NCBI RefSeq assembly: GCF_003987395.1
Contig: NZ_PIPT01000006.1
Coordinates: forward strand, 173,637 to 237,636
Length of the DNA: 64,000 nucleotides
From: Pseudidiomarina aquimaris
Lineage (GTDB): Bacteria; Pseudomonadota; Gammaproteobacteria; Enterobacterales; Alteromonadaceae
Reading direction: 5' to 3'
The notes below the pieces were generated by a model, which made no database searches, was not told the DNA's origin, and saw only the letters and a program-made list of their open reading frames with translations. Shown here piece by piece: positions 52,279 through 63,888 of this stretch. A program made the translations under genes and the position numbers. Each line of letters opens with the position of its first letter. Within the stretch, counting starts at the first letter, position 1.

Positions 52279-53958
52279 CTACTGTGATGACTGTTGGTAG
52301 ACCGCTTCGCCCGCTACATAAGTAGCTAAAACGTCAGCGCGCCATAGTTTAGCGCTATCTACTGCGAACGGGTCTTGATCAAGAACAATGAAATCGGCCC
52401 ACTTGCCAGGTTCAAGACTGCCGAGCAATTCCTCTTGGTTTGACGCATATGCGGCATCCAACGTGAAGGCACGCAAAGCCTGCTCCAGCGTCATCGCTTC
52501 ATGGGCATACCAACCACCTTCCGGTTGATTGCTGCGATCTTGTCGCGTCACCGCGGCATGTACACCGAAAAACGGATTTGAAAGCTCAACCGGGAAGTCT
52601 GAGCCAGCCGCAACGATCGTACCTTGCTGTAGAAAGGTTTGCCATGCGTAGGCGCCACGCATACGGGCTTTCCCTAAACGGTCTTCCGCCATATTTTTGT
52701 CAGAGGTCGCGTGGGTCGGCTGCATCGAAGCAATGATATTGAGTTCGGCAAAGCGCTCAAGGTCGTCCGGGTGTACAACTTGCGCGTGTTCGATACGATG
52801 TCGAAGGTTACGCCCACCCACCGTGTCAAACGCCGATGCGAACTTATCCAAGGCAATGCGATTTGCGCGGTCGCCGATGGCATGGATATTGATTTGGAAT
52901 CCATGGGGAATGATCAGCTCAAACAAGTCTTCAATGGCGCCAGGCTGGGTGACAAGCAAGCCACGATTATTTGGATCATCGTGGTAAGGTTCAATAAGCG
53001 CGGCCCCGCGGCTACCGAGAGCTCCGTCTGTGTAAATTTTAACACTACGCACGGTTAATCGGTCATCCGCTGTGGTGATCGGTCCGGCGGCGAGAAGTTC
53101 AGGTAGTGCTGGTTCCATCGCGCTTAGCATGGCATAAACACGGACGGGCATCGCTTGCTCCGCCGCGAGCTCTTGATATACCGCCAAGTTTGTCGCATCT
53201 ACGCCCGCATCATGAACGCCAGTAATCCCCTCGGACACCAAGTGGTCAAAGGCCGCAGTAAGCGCTCGGCGATGGTAGCTGGCATCTTTCTGTGGTAATT
53301 GCTGCTCAACCAACGCCATCGCATTATCAATCAAAACACCGGTCGGTTGGCCGCTTTCATCCCGCACGATTTCGCCACCATCGGGGCTAACTGTTTCAGC
53401 GCTGATACCGGCCATTTCAAGAGCTTTGCTATTGGCCCAACCGGCGTGTCCATCAACACGTGTTAACCAAACGGGGCGATCGCTAAGAAACTCATCTAAG
53501 CTCGCTGTCGTCGGGAAATTACGTACTTGCCAGTTTTCTTGGTTCCAGCCACGACCGATTATCCAGTCGCCGCTCTCAATCTTGGCAAACGCCACCACAC
53601 GCGCAACCGCATCTTGTTCAGACGTCGCTTCCCGTAAATCGACTTGCATTAAATTTTCGCCAAGCCCAAGCATGTGCCCGTGCGCATCGATAATGCCAGG
53701 CAAGACCGTCTTGCCTTGCAAGTCCACGCGTTTGAGATCCTTCCCAGCGAATAACTGCGCTAGTGTTTCGGCGTCACCGGTTGCCGCGACTTTCCCATCG
53801 CGCACAACGAGGCCATCGAAGCGTTTCAGTTGCGCGCCTTCACCGGCGAGTCCAGTTGGAGTGTAGCCTTTGAAATTAAAATAAAGCGTCGATTGTGCAT
53901 TTACTGAGTTAGCGACTAAGCTAAATGTTAGCACTAACAAGGATAATACAATTCGCAT
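52279..53958 (-). CDS. Secreted YtcJ-like amidohydrolase
   Basis: Metal-dependent amidohydrolase of the YtcJ/NfdA-like (amidohydro_3) group, 559 residues, with a signal peptide (MRIVLSLLVLTFSLVANSVNA). Metal ligands are seen as IIDAHGHMLG near 90, HAIGDRANR, the HRIEHAQVVH pair and AGSDFPVELSNPF. The pattern RVDGHAGWANSKAL is typical of this subfamily, which acts on N-substituted formamides and related amides. The true substrate is unknown. It is the third exported amidohydrolase in the window. Confidence 0.88.
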   Translation of the reverse strand: MRIVLSLLVLTFSLVANSVNAQSTLYFNFKGYTPTGLAGEGAQLKRFDGLVVRDGKVAATGDAETLAQLFAGKDLKRVDLQGKTVLPGIIDAHGHMLGLGENLMQVDLREATSEQDAVARVVAFAKIESGDWIIGRGWNQENWQVRNFPTTASLDEFLSDRPVWLTRVDGHAGWANSKALEMAGISAETVSPDGGEIVRDESGQPTGVLIDNAMALVEQQLPQKDASYHRRALTAAFDHLVSEGITGVHDAGVDATNLAVYQELAAEQAMPVRVYAMLSAMEPALPELLAAGPITTADDRLTVRSVKIYTDGALGSRGAALIEPYHDDPNNRGLLVTQPGAIEDLFELIIPHGFQINIHAIGDRANRIALDKFASAFDTVGGRNLRHRIEHAQVVHPDDLERFAELNIIASMQPTHATSDKNMAEDRLGKARMRGAYAWQTFLQQGTIVAAGSDFPVELSNPFFGVHAAVTRQDRSNQPEGGWYAHEAMTLEQALRAFTLDAAYASNQEELLGSLEPGKWADFIVLDQDPFAVDSAKLWRADVLATYVAGEAVYQQSSQ

Positions 53959-54101
53959 GGGGTTCTCTCTGTAGTGTTTATGACAAATTACGTATCGTTT
54001 ATTTAAAGTTTATATTTGTTTACAACTAACGCACCTAAATGTTTTAAAAAGGTTTATGATCGGTGTAGACTGTCAACATTCTAACAATTACGCAAATATC
54101 C

Positions 54102-54728
54102 ATGAAAATTCTAATAATAGATTCTCAATTCTTTACTCGTGCAGGGCTTATCCACTTGTGTACCAGCTACACTTCGGACCTTTCAATCTTTGAAGCGCCC
54201 ACGTTTGATCTGGCGAGCGAATATTTGCAACACAGTAGCCAGTATAATTTAATTTTCCTCGATGTGGACTTACCCGACGCCGAGTTACGTCCTGCATTAG
54301 CGCAAATAAAACATTACGCACCAACTGCGCATGTGGTTCTTTTTTGCTGGTCACGGCCGATGACTGAAATTCGTCAGGCAATGACCGCGGGCGTACGCAG
54401 CTACTTACCTAAAGATTCGAGTGCAGACGATGCCAAGCATGCGGTGCGCACTTTACTTCGCAATGACCGCTATGTGCCGGATGACGCTAAAATCACGGAC
54501 AGCCCAACGCGTCATAGTCAGGCCGAGAATTTTCTTTCGCCGCGGCAACTCGAAATCATGCAATTGTTAGCACAAGGTCTATCGAATAAAGAAATCGCTA
54601 CTATTTTGGGTATCACAGAAGGCACCATACGTGTCCATCTTTCTGCTATATTTAAAGCTATCAAGGTTTCGAATCGAACTGAAGCAACCCTATGGTATCT
54701 GCTTCGCCAAAAAAGACTCGTGAGTTAG
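54102..54728 (+). CDS. LuxR/NarL-type response regulator
   Basis: Two-domain regulator of 208 residues: a receiver (1-120) with phospho-acceptor aspartate in LIFLDVDLPD (about 54), the lysine in YLPKDSS (about 104) and a C-terminal LuxR HTH (about 140-200, LSPRQLEIMQLLAQGLSNKEIATILGI). The receiver acidic pair is reduced (IIDSQ instead of two adjacent acids), which may weaken magnesium binding. No histidine kinase gene lies nearby, so it is an orphan. The ATG has no clear Shine-Dalgarno site. The DUF1285 gene follows after 4 bp. Confidence 0.88.
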   Translation: MKILIIDSQFFTRAGLIHLCTSYTSDLSIFEAPTFDLASEYLQHSSQYNLIFLDVDLPDAELRPALAQIKHYAPTAHVVLFCWSRPMTEIRQAMTAGVRSYLPKDSSADDAKHAVRTLLRNDRYVPDDAKITDSPTRHSQAENFLSPRQLEIMQLLAQGLSNKEIATILGITEGTIRVHLSAIFKAIKVSNRTEATLWYLLRQKRLVS

Positions 54729-54732
54729 TACA

Positions 54733-55251
54733 ATGCAATTACAGCAGCTTCTAAAATCGTTAGAACTGCGCAATCATGCTCCAACAGAGCAGTGGAACCC
54801 GCAGTATTGTGGTGAAATCCCACTTCATATCGATGCCAATGGTAAGTGGTTCTATCAAAATTCGCCTATTGGCCGTCAGCGCCTCGTTAAACTATTTGCC
54901 TCGGTGTTGATTTGCGAAAACGGCGAACACTTTCTTGTGACGCCGGTTGAAAAAGTGAAAATCAGCGTCGCCGACGCTCCTTTAATGATTGTTGCTTGGC
55001 AGCAAATCGATAGTGAGCAAGGCAAGGTCATGCAAGTCACGACCAATGTTGACACTCAGTATCCCCTATCCGAAGACTATCCATTAGTGGTCAAAGACCA
55101 AGTCCCTTACGTACAACTTGACCACGGCTTGCGCGCGAAGGTCGCACGTAATGTCTATTATCAATGGGCTGAGCTCGCAACGGTAGATGAAGCGTCGCAA
55201 ACCATGCGACTTACGAGCGGTGCAAGCTCGTTTATTCTCGGCCACCTCTAA
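54733..55251 (+). CDS. DUF1285 family protein
   Basis: A 172-residue protein of the DUF1285 family, recognised by EQWNPQYCGEIPLHIDANGKWFY, PIGRQRLVKLFASVL and FLVTPVEKVKISVADAP. The family has a two-domain beta-rich structure and occurs widely in Proteobacteria. Its function is unknown. Coupled to the preceding regulator by a 4-bp gap. Confidence 0.85.
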   Translation: MQLQQLLKSLELRNHAPTEQWNPQYCGEIPLHIDANGKWFYQNSPIGRQRLVKLFASVLICENGEHFLVTPVEKVKISVADAPLMIVAWQQIDSEQGKVMQVTTNVDTQYPLSEDYPLVVKDQVPYVQLDHGLRAKVARNVYYQWAELATVDEASQTMRLTSGASSFILGHL

Positions 55252-55325
55252 TCACAGCATTTGCCCGCCGTCGCGGCCTGCTATATTATGCGCAGCTTAG
55301 TTACGCGCAGAGGTAAAAGTACACT

Positions 55326-57339
<2,014 letters not shown>

Positions 57340-57362
57340 CATAACATTTTGCTGAGCAACCC

Positions 57363-58097
57363 TTAGAAGTTTGTTGCGAGGGTTGCGCGCGCATCGGCGC
57401 TTAGTTCGTCTAAACCTAGCGCTTCATAACTGGTAACCATGACTTCAAGCGCTTGCTTAGTCTCTGGTGTATCCGGGAAGTTCTCCAGAATATATTTGCC
57501 ACGGTTTGCAGCCGCTAGCCATGCTTGGCGCTTCATATAATATTCCGCTACCGCAAGTTCATATTTGGCAAGACGACTCTTAATCGCAATCATCCGTTGC
57601 TTGGCATCAGCTGAATATTTCGAGTCAGGGAAGCGACGCAACAGCGAAGTAAAGTCATTGAATGCTTCTTCGGCTTTGCTTGGGTCACGATCCGAACGGT
57701 CGATGCCAACAAACTCTTGAATGGCGTTTGAGTCTGCGCGTTGGTTAATTAGCCCGCGCATATACATTACGTAATCAAGGTTCGGATGATTCGGGTTCAA
57801 TTGCATGAAACGATCCACTTCGGCGAGCGCCTTATCAATGTCACCGAGCTTGTAGTTCACGTAAATCTTATCCATCTGCACTTGATGTGCATAGGGTCCA
57901 AACGGATACCGTGTCGCATGTTGTTGGAGAATATTTTGGGCCGTACTGAAGTTACCCGCGGCGATGCTTCCTTGTGCTTTCTCATAAAGCAATGCCGCAT
58001 CGTTAAGGACAGCTGAATTGAGCTCTTCATCCGGTGAGCTTGAACATGCCGAAAGCATGACGGAAAGCGCTAACAGCAAACTAATACGCAGTTTCAT
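57363..58097 (-). CDS. bamD: Outer membrane assembly lipoprotein BamD
   Basis: Essential lipoprotein of the BAM complex that folds beta-barrel proteins into the outer membrane. The 244-residue precursor has a lipoprotein signal ending in LSAC (lipid-modified cysteine) followed by SSSPDEE, then five TPR-like repeats (YEKAQGSIAAGNFSTAQNIL, YRLGD-like NYKLGDIDKALAEVD, RRFPDSKYSADAKQRM). ATG 58097 is chosen as the codon that begins the signal. Divergent from rluD, as in E. coli. Confidence 0.95.
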   Translation of the reverse strand: MKLRISLLLALSVMLSACSSSPDEELNSAVLNDAALLYEKAQGSIAAGNFSTAQNILQQHATRYPFGPYAHQVQMDKIYVNYKLGDIDKALAEVDRFMQLNPNHPNLDYVMYMRGLINQRADSNAIQEFVGIDRSDRDPSKAEEAFNDFTSLLRRFPDSKYSADAKQRMIAIKSRLAKYELAVAEYYMKRQAWLAAANRGKYILENFPDTPETKQALEVMVTSYEALGLDELSADARATLATNF

Positions 58098-58226
58098 AAG
58101 CAGTTGTTCTGATCTCTGTTGATTTAGTTTTGGTGCGTAGCCGACCAAACAGGTACACTATACACATCGAATTTGCATGCATTCTATCGCAGCCTTTGCT
58201 GCTTTCACAGGTCCATTGTCTATTTT

Positions 58227-59204
58227 ATGAGTGAACATATTGAATTAACTGGTACGGTCCCTGCTTCCTGCAACGGTAAACGCTTGGACCAAACACTTGC
58301 GGAGTTGTTCCCTGACTATTCGCGATCAAGATTAAAAACTTGGATCACCGATGGTTGGGTGAAAGTTGATGACGAAGTGGTCGACAAGCCGCGGGAAAAA
58401 GTCATTACCGGAATGGACATCACGGTGAATGCCGAAATCATGGAAGAGCAGCGATTTGAAGCGCAAGCAATCGAGCTCGATATTGTCTACGAAGATGATG
58501 CTATTTTAGTACTCAACAAGCCCGCGGGATTGGTGGTTCACCCAGGTGCAGGAACGCCTGATGGGACTCTGCTCAATGCCTTGTTGCATCATTATCCAGC
58601 GATTGATCAGGTCCCTCGTGCAGGAATTATCCATCGGCTTGATAAAGATACCACTGGTTTGATGGTCGTCGCGAAAACCTTGCCAGCACAGACCCACTTG
58701 GTCGCCGCCATGCAAGAGCGTGAAATCACGCGTGAGTATGAAGCCGTTTGTAACGGACCAATGACTGCTGGGGGACACATTGACGAGCCGATAGGCCGGC
58801 ACCCGACGAAGCGCACGCACATGGCCGTGGTACCGACGGGGAAACCAGCGGTAACTCATTATCGGGTGGTTGAACGCTTTCGTAATCATACGCACTTACG
58901 GTTGCGCCTTGAAACCGGTCGGACACACCAAATTCGTGTTCACATGGCGCACTTACGCCATCCATTAGTCGGCGACTTTACTTATGGTGGTCGCCCGCGT
59001 CCACCGCAGAACGCGTCACCGGAGTTGCTGAGCTTTTTGCGTAACTTTAAACGTCAAGCATTGCACGCTGCGCGACTCTCATTGCATCACCCAATCACCG
59101 GAGAATGGATGAGTTGGGATGCGCCAACGCCACCTGACTTTGTTGAGTTGCTGAAAATGCTCCGCGCAGACCGTCAAAGCCATGCCAACGACGACCAGCG
59201 CTAA
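58227..59204 (+). CDS. rluD: 23S rRNA pseudouridine synthase RluD
   Basis: Makes pseudouridines 1911, 1915 and 1917 in helix 69 of 23S rRNA. The 325 residues have an N-terminal S4 RNA-binding domain (about 18-75) and a catalytic domain with the aspartate in GIIHRLDKDTTGLMVVAK and RLETGRTHQIRVHMAHLRHPLVGD. A longer frame from 58173 lacks similarity and a Shine-Dalgarno site. The end overlaps pgeF by 23 bp, the conserved arrangement. Confidence 0.94.
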   Translation: MSEHIELTGTVPASCNGKRLDQTLAELFPDYSRSRLKTWITDGWVKVDDEVVDKPREKVITGMDITVNAEIMEEQRFEAQAIELDIVYEDDAILVLNKPAGLVVHPGAGTPDGTLLNALLHHYPAIDQVPRAGIIHRLDKDTTGLMVVAKTLPAQTHLVAAMQEREITREYEAVCNGPMTAGGHIDEPIGRHPTKRTHMAVVPTGKPAVTHYRVVERFRNHTHLRLRLETGRTHQIRVHMAHLRHPLVGDFTYGGRPRPPQNASPELLSFLRNFKRQALHAARLSLHHPITGEWMSWDAPTPPDFVELLKMLRADRQSHANDDQR

Positions 59205-59922
59205 TAGCGACTTTGGCATTACGCCGGCATGGCCGTTAGCGAACGGAGTTCAGGCGCGCGTTACGACGGTGACCGCGCCGGGCAACCTTGCCGTACACGT
59301 TGGTGACGATCCGGCTGCGGTGATACGTCATCGGCGCATTCTACAACGACGTTTAGCCTTACCAGTGACGCCAAAATGGCTTAACCAAGTCCATGGCACG
59401 CAAGTCGTTAATTATCAAAGCTGCCAGGCTGGTGTCACAGCTGATGCAATTTGGGCGCAAAGCACTCCCTCCGTCTGTGCGGTTCTAACCGCTGATTGCC
59501 TGCCGATTTTGCTGGCCAGTCATGACGGCGAAGTTATCGCTGCCGTGCACGCCGGTTGGCGTGGTTTGGTTGCTGGAGTTGTTGAGCAGACTTTAGCAGC
59601 CCTACCAAAACCGCCGTCGCAACTCAGCGCGTACATAGGCCCAGCAATTTCTCGTGCACATTTTCAGGTCGGTAATGACGTGTATACAGCATTTGCCGAG
59701 CGAGAATTAGTTGACGATGCGACCTTTACCCGCGACCAACAAGGGAAGTGGTTAGCGGACTTACCTTTACTGGCAGAGCGTATTCTGCAAAGCACTGGCG
59801 TTATGCAGGTAATGCAAAGTGGCCTCTGTACCTTCAGTGACCCGCGCTTTTCATCCTATCGACAAAACCCGAAAGCGGGACGTATCGCCAGTTTGATCTG
59901 GAAAAACCATCCTCACTCTTGA
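59182..59922 (+). CDS. pgeF: Peptidoglycan editing factor PgeF (YfiH, laccase-domain)
   Basis: Member of the YfiH family, once called polyphenol oxidase and in E. coli shown to remove wrongly built UDP-MurNAc-L-Ser from peptidoglycan synthesis. The 246 residues contain LNQVHGTQVV, the zinc-site cysteine in VLTADCLPILL, and HAGWRGL. Overlaps rluD and is followed by clpB, as in E. coli. Its stop codon overlaps the heat-shock promoter of clpB. Confidence 0.93.
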   Translation: MPTTTSANSDFGITPAWPLANGVQARVTTVTAPGNLAVHVGDDPAAVIRHRRILQRRLALPVTPKWLNQVHGTQVVNYQSCQAGVTADAIWAQSTPSVCAVLTADCLPILLASHDGEVIAAVHAGWRGLVAGVVEQTLAALPKPPSQLSAYIGPAISRAHFQVGNDVYTAFAERELVDDATFTRDQQGKWLADLPLLAERILQSTGVMQVMQSGLCTFSDPRFSSYRQNPKAGRIASLIWKNHPHS

Positions 59923-59945
59923 ATTCGCTTAATTTATACCCACTT
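59918..59945 (+). promoter_or_regulatory. Sigma-32 heat-shock promoter of clpB
   Basis: CTTGAAT (59918-59924), a 14-bp spacer and CCCACTT (59939-59945) match the sigma-32 consensus (CTTGAAA, 13-17 bp, CCCCATNT). It is 41 bp before the clpB ATG and overlaps the end of pgeF. Confidence 0.8.
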
Positions 59946-59985
59946 TTACTACAAGGACTTTTATCGTATGTGAGGTATTAAAATC

Positions 59986-62559
59986 ATGCGTTTTGACAAA
60001 TTAACCCATAAATTTCAATTGGCGATCGCCGACGCACAATCGCTTGCGCTGGGGCGCGATCACCAATTCATTGAACCTGTGCACATTATGCATGCGTTGC
60101 TTAACCAAGACGGCGGCACGCTACGCCCGCTGTTAACTTATTTACAGGTTGACAGTAATCAACTGCGCGCAGCCTTGAGTGAAGCTCTTGATAGCCTTGC
60201 CCAAGTTGAAGGTGCTGGCGGCGAAGTCCAAGCTTCAGCGGCCACCGGAACACTTTTAAATCTGTGCGACAAATATGCACAGAAGCGCAACGATCAATAT
60301 ATTTCCTCAGAACTGTTTGTCTTGGCTGCCACTGAAGATAAGGGCAAACTTGGCGACATTCTGAAGGGCTTAGGCATTACGCGCGACAAAGTTGAAAAAG
60401 CTATCCAACAAGTACGTGGTGGTGAAAATGTCAACGATCAAAGTGCGGAAGATCAGCGCCAAGCATTGGATAAATACACCATCGATCTTACTGAGCGTGC
60501 CGAGCAAGGTAAGCTCGACCCAGTGATTGGGCGTGACGATGAGATTCGTCGCACTATTCAGGTGTTGCAGCGTCGGACCAAAAACAATCCGGTACTGATT
60601 GGTGAGCCGGGTGTTGGTAAAACGGCGATTGTCGAGGGTCTTGCCCAGCGCATCGTTAATGGCGAAGTGCCAGAAGGTTTGAAACATAAGCGTGTGCTTT
60701 CCCTAGATCTCGGTGCATTGCTTGCTGGTGCAAAATATCGTGGTGAATTCGAAGAGCGCTTGAAAGCGGTGCTGAACGAGCTAAGTAAAGAAGAAGGGCG
60801 CATCATTCTCTTTATTGATGAGTTGCACACGATGGTCGGTGCGGGCAAAGCGGACGGCGCTATGGATGCCGGTAATATGCTGAAGCCGGCACTCGCTCGC
60901 GGTGAGCTACACTGCGTTGGCGCAACAACCCTTGACGAATACCGTCAATACATCGAAAAAGATGCCGCACTTGAACGGCGTTTCCAGAAAGTGTTGGTTG
61001 ATGAACCATCAGTCGAAGATACGATTACGATTCTGCGTGGCCTGAAAGAGCGCTACGAAGTGCACCATTCAGTCCAAATAACGGACCCCGCGATTGTGGC
61101 TGCAGCGACGCTTTCCCATCGCTACATCAGTGATCGACAATTGCCAGATAAAGCAATCGATTTGATTGACGAAGCCGCCTCGAGCATTCGTATGCAAATC
61201 GATTCAAAACCGGAAGATCTTGATCGCCTCGAACGCCGCATTATCCAGTTGCAACTCGAACAAAAAGCGATGCAAAAGGAAGATGATGAAGCGAGTAAAA
61301 AACGCCTTGAAACCCTCGAACGCGAGTTAACAGAGCAACAACGCAAATATGCTGAGCTTGAAGAAGTATGGTTGAGCGAGAAAACCGCTGTACAGGGTGC
61401 GCAAAACATAAAAGCACAGCTTGAAGACGCCAAACGCGACTCTGAAATCGCCAAACGTGCCGGCGACTTGAACCGTATGTCAGAGATTCAGTACGGCCGT
61501 ATTCCTGAGCTTGAGCGTCAGTTGAAAGCGGCCGAGGAGGCTGAAGGCAAAGAGATGACCTTGCTAAAGAACAAGGTTACTGATGAACAAATAGCTGACG
61601 TCCTATCGCGTTGGACCGGAATCCCAGTGAGCAAAATGCTCGAAGGTGAACGTGAAAAGTTATTGCAAATGGAAACGCAGTTGCATCAACGCGTGGTCGG
61701 CCAAGATGAAGCGGTCACCTCGGTGGCGAATGCGATTCGTCGTTCTCGCGCAGGTTTGTCTGATCCGCAGCGTCCAATTGGCTCATTTCTATTCTTAGGG
61801 CCAACAGGTGTAGGTAAAACAGAACTCTGTAAGTCGTTAGCAGCGTTTCTCTTCGATACGGAAGACGCCATGGTGCGCATTGACATGTCGGAGTTCATGG
61901 AAAAACACGCGGTGTCACGACTTGTCGGGGCACCTCCGGGTTATGTCGGCTATGAAGAGGGTGGTTACCTAACCGAGGCCGTGCGCCGTCGTCCTTATTC
62001 AGTAATTTTGTTGGACGAGGTTGAGAAAGCTCACCCAGATGTCTTTAACATTCTTTTGCAGGTGTTAGACGATGGTCGCCTTACCGATGGCCAAGGACGT
62101 ACCGTGGATTTTCGCAATACAGTGATTATCATGACCTCGAACTTGGGTTCTGATGTCATTCAAGAAAAAGCACATCAACAAAGCTATGACGAGATGAAAG
62201 CGGATGTAATGGAAATTCTGTCGCATCACTTCCGTCCAGAATTCTTGAACCGAGTTGATGAAACAGTAGTCTTTCACCCGTTGGCGAAGAGCGAGATTCG
62301 TTCAATCGCGCAGATTCAGTTACAACGTTTGTATAAACGTTTGGCTGAACGCGACTATCAGCTTGAGATGAGTGACGCAGCTCTTGATCACTTGGCTGCG
62401 GCTGGGTTTGACCCGGTCTTCGGGGCGCGACCTTTGAAGCGCTCGATCCAGCAAGAGATTGAGAACCCACTTGCGCAGCAGTTGCTGGCGGGTAAGTTAC
62501 TGCCAGGTAAACCAATTAAAGTCGATTACAACGACGACGCTATTGTTATCAGTCAGTAA
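59986..62559 (+). CDS. clpB: Disaggregating chaperone ClpB
   Basis: Hexameric AAA+ chaperone that pulls apart protein aggregates with DnaK. The 857 residues are the standard full length: N-terminal ClpN domain (1-145), first ATPase with Walker [10 protein letters not shown] (about 206) and IDELHTM, the coiled-coil middle domain (about 405-525, [19 protein letters not shown]) that contacts DnaK, the second ATPase with GPTGVGKTE (about 605) and the C-terminal D2 small domain. GAGGT is upstream of the ATG. Confidence 0.97.
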   Translation: MRFDKLTHKFQLAIADAQSLALGRDHQFIEPVHIMHALLNQDGGTLRPLLTYLQVDSNQLRAALSEALDSLAQVEGAGGEVQASAATGTLLNLCDKYAQKRNDQYISSELFVLAATEDKGKLGDILKGLGITRDKVEKAIQQVRGGENVNDQSAEDQRQALDKYTIDLTERAEQGKLDPVIGRDDEIRRTIQVLQRRTKNNPVLIGEPGVGKTAIVEGLAQRIVNGEVPEGLKHKRVLSLDLGALLAGAKYRGEFEERLKAVLNELSKEEGRIILFIDELHTMVGAGKADGAMDAGNMLKPALARGELHCVGATTLDEYRQYIEKDAALERRFQKVLVDEPSVEDTITILRGLKERYEVHHSVQITDPAIVAAATLSHRYISDRQLPDKAIDLIDEAASSIRMQIDSKPEDLDRLERRIIQLQLEQKAMQKEDDEASKKRLETLERELTEQQRKYAELEEVWLSEKTAVQGAQNIKAQLEDAKRDSEIAKRAGDLNRMSEIQYGRIPELERQLKAAEEAEGKEMTLLKNKVTDEQIADVLSRWTGIPVSKMLEGEREKLLQMETQLHQRVVGQDEAVTSVANAIRRSRAGLSDPQRPIGSFLFLGPTGVGKTELCKSLAAFLFDTEDAMVRIDMSEFMEKHAVSRLVGAPPGYVGYEEGGYLTEAVRRRPYSVILLDEVEKAHPDVFNILLQVLDDGRLTDGQGRTVDFRNTVIIMTSNLGSDVIQEKAHQQSYDEMKADVMEILSHHFRPEFLNRVDETVVFHPLAKSEIRSIAQIQLQRLYKRLAERDYQLEMSDAALDHLAAAGFDPVFGARPLKRSIQQEIENPLAQQLLAGKLLPGKPIKVDYNDDAIVISQ

Positions 62560-62575
62560 CTCGAGTTTAAGGTAC

Positions 62576-62628
62576 TAGCATAGCAGTGGGCTGTAATGCC
62601 TATTTATTGCAGTTCGCATGCTATGCTA
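62576..62628. repeat. Two-tier inverted repeat in the clpB-pssA gap
   Basis: Perfect outer arms TAGCATAGCA (62576-62585) and TGCTATGCTA (62619-62628) enclose a second stem CTGTAAT / ATTGCAG (62591-62597 with 62606-62612, one G-U). No T run follows. It may be a processing site or an unusual terminator. Confidence 0.55.
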
Positions 62629-62666
62629 TCCTGCACGGTCTCAACATTTTGTAATCAGGAAGCTCT

Positions 62667-63497
62667 ATGCCAAATAATGCATCGACCAAGAACCGAGGCA
62701 TCTTTTTACTACCGAACCTGCTGACTACTGCGGGTCTATTCTCCGGTTTCTTTGCTATTGTCGCCTCAATGAACAACCAGTTCGAGTCAGCTGCTGTCGC
62801 GATTTTTATTGCAATGGTATTTGATGGACTCGATGGGCGTGTTGCACGCATGACGAATACGCAAAGCGACTTTGGTGCGGAATATGACAGCATGGCGGAT
62901 ATTGTTTCGTTCGGCATGGCTCCAGCTTTAGTTATGTATAACTGGGCTCTTTCGGACTTAGGGAAATTTGGCTGGCTCGCTGCGTTCATATTTGTCGCTG
63001 GTGGCGCGCTGCGTTTGGCACGATTCAATACCAACATAGGTTCTTCCGATAAACGCTTTTTCCAAGGCCTTGCCATCCCAAGTGCCGCAGCTATTGTAAG
63101 TGGTCTAGTTTGGGTCGGTTCAAAGTATGAAGTGGATCCTTCATCTATTAGCTATTTAGCCGCAATCATTACTATATGTGCGGGCCTGCTTATGGTCAGT
63201 AACTTCCGCTATCACTCATTTAAAGATGTTGACTGGCGTGGACGTGTTCCGTTCGTAGTTATCCTTGCGGTTGTGCTCGCGTTCGTGGTTGTTGCTACCG
63301 AACCATCCCTCGTGCTGTTTAGCATTTTCTTCTTGTATGCACTCTCAGGTCCAATTTTGACTGTGCGTTCAGTGAAGCGCCTCGAGTTAAAGCATGTCGT
63401 TGGTGACACTGACGACGAGTGTGAAGAAGAGGAAGAAAAGGCCGACAAGAGCGCGAAAAAAGAGCAATCTGACAATAAAAAGGACACGACCGATTAA
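62667..63497 (+). CDS. pssA: CDP-diacylglycerol--serine O-phosphatidyltransferase
   Basis: Integral-membrane enzyme that makes phosphatidylserine, the precursor of phosphatidylethanolamine. The 276 residues have about eight helices and the CDP-alcohol phosphotransferase motif DGLDGRVARMTNTQSDFGAEYDS-type segment with its conserved aspartates (from about residue 53). This type-II, membrane-bound form differs from the E. coli enzyme. A highly charged C-terminal tail of about 30 residues (ECEEEEEKADKSAKKEQ) is cytosolic and atypical in length. AGGAAG precedes the ATG. Confidence 0.93.
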   Translation: MPNNASTKNRGIFLLPNLLTTAGLFSGFFAIVASMNNQFESAAVAIFIAMVFDGLDGRVARMTNTQSDFGAEYDSMADIVSFGMAPALVMYNWALSDLGKFGWLAAFIFVAGGALRLARFNTNIGSSDKRFFQGLAIPSAAAIVSGLVWVGSKYEVDPSSISYLAAIITICAGLLMVSNFRYHSFKDVDWRGRVPFVVILAVVLAFVVVATEPSLVLFSIFFLYALSGPILTVRSVKRLELKHVVGDTDDECEEEEEKADKSAKKEQSDNKKDTTD

Positions 63498-63511
63498 AAA
63501 CTGAGCGGTCG
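63487..63511 (+). terminator. Weak hairpin at the end of pssA
   Basis: CGACCG (63487-63492) pairs with CGGTCG (63506-63511) around the stop codon, with a 13-base A-rich loop. The following bases are only partly T-rich, so it is a weak terminator at best. Confidence 0.4.
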
Positions 63512-63533
63512 GAACTTATTTCGCAAAAAGATC

Positions 63534-63561
63534 TTGCACGCCGGTAAATGATCCTTATAAT
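63534..63561 (+). promoter_or_regulatory. rRNA promoter P1
   Basis: TTGCAC (63534-63539), 16-bp spacer and perfect TATAAT (63556-63561), followed by a G/C-rich discriminator (TCGCCGCC). An A-rich stretch upstream (GCAAAAAGATC) could act as an UP element. Confidence 0.85.
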
Positions 63562-63647
63562 TCGCCGCCGTTGTCACCGAGGGCAAAGCCAACGGAGATA
63601 ACGGTCAGCGGCGCGTAGCGCCTGCAAAAAAAAGATCGAAAATGATC

Positions 63648-63675
63648 TTGACGCTGGCAAGGGAAAGCGTAAAAT
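63648..63675 (+). promoter_or_regulatory. rRNA promoter P2
   Basis: TTGACG (63648-63653), 16-bp spacer and TAAAAT (63670-63675), again followed by a C/G-rich start region. It lies 114 bp after P1, the usual tandem layout of rrn operons. Confidence 0.82.
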
Positions 63676-63715
63676 ACGCATCCCGCTTGAGAGTTCCGAG
63701 AGAGCACCAAGCAAC

Positions 63716-63727
63716 GTTCTTTAACAA
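63716..63727 (+). promoter_or_regulatory. boxA antitermination signal
   Basis: GTTCTTTAACAA matches the boxA consensus (TGCTCTTTAACAA) that loads NusB/NusE on rRNA transcripts. It lies about 160 bp before mature 16S rRNA. Confidence 0.85.
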
Positions 63728-63888
63728 TATATCAAGCCAAGCAAACTGTGTGGGCACTTACCGGATTCAGGCAGAGAAAGCATCTTCGGATGCGACAAGT
63801 ACTTTAAATAGTACACCTGACTGATTGAACGAAGTGCTTAACAAATTAAAGCTTAAGTCATGAAATTCAATGAGTCGATTAAACTTTT

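Noticed and set aside
58173..58226. N-terminal extension of RluD
   Set aside because: The extension is unlike the family, has no Shine-Dalgarno site, and the S4 domain begins right after the ATG at 58227.
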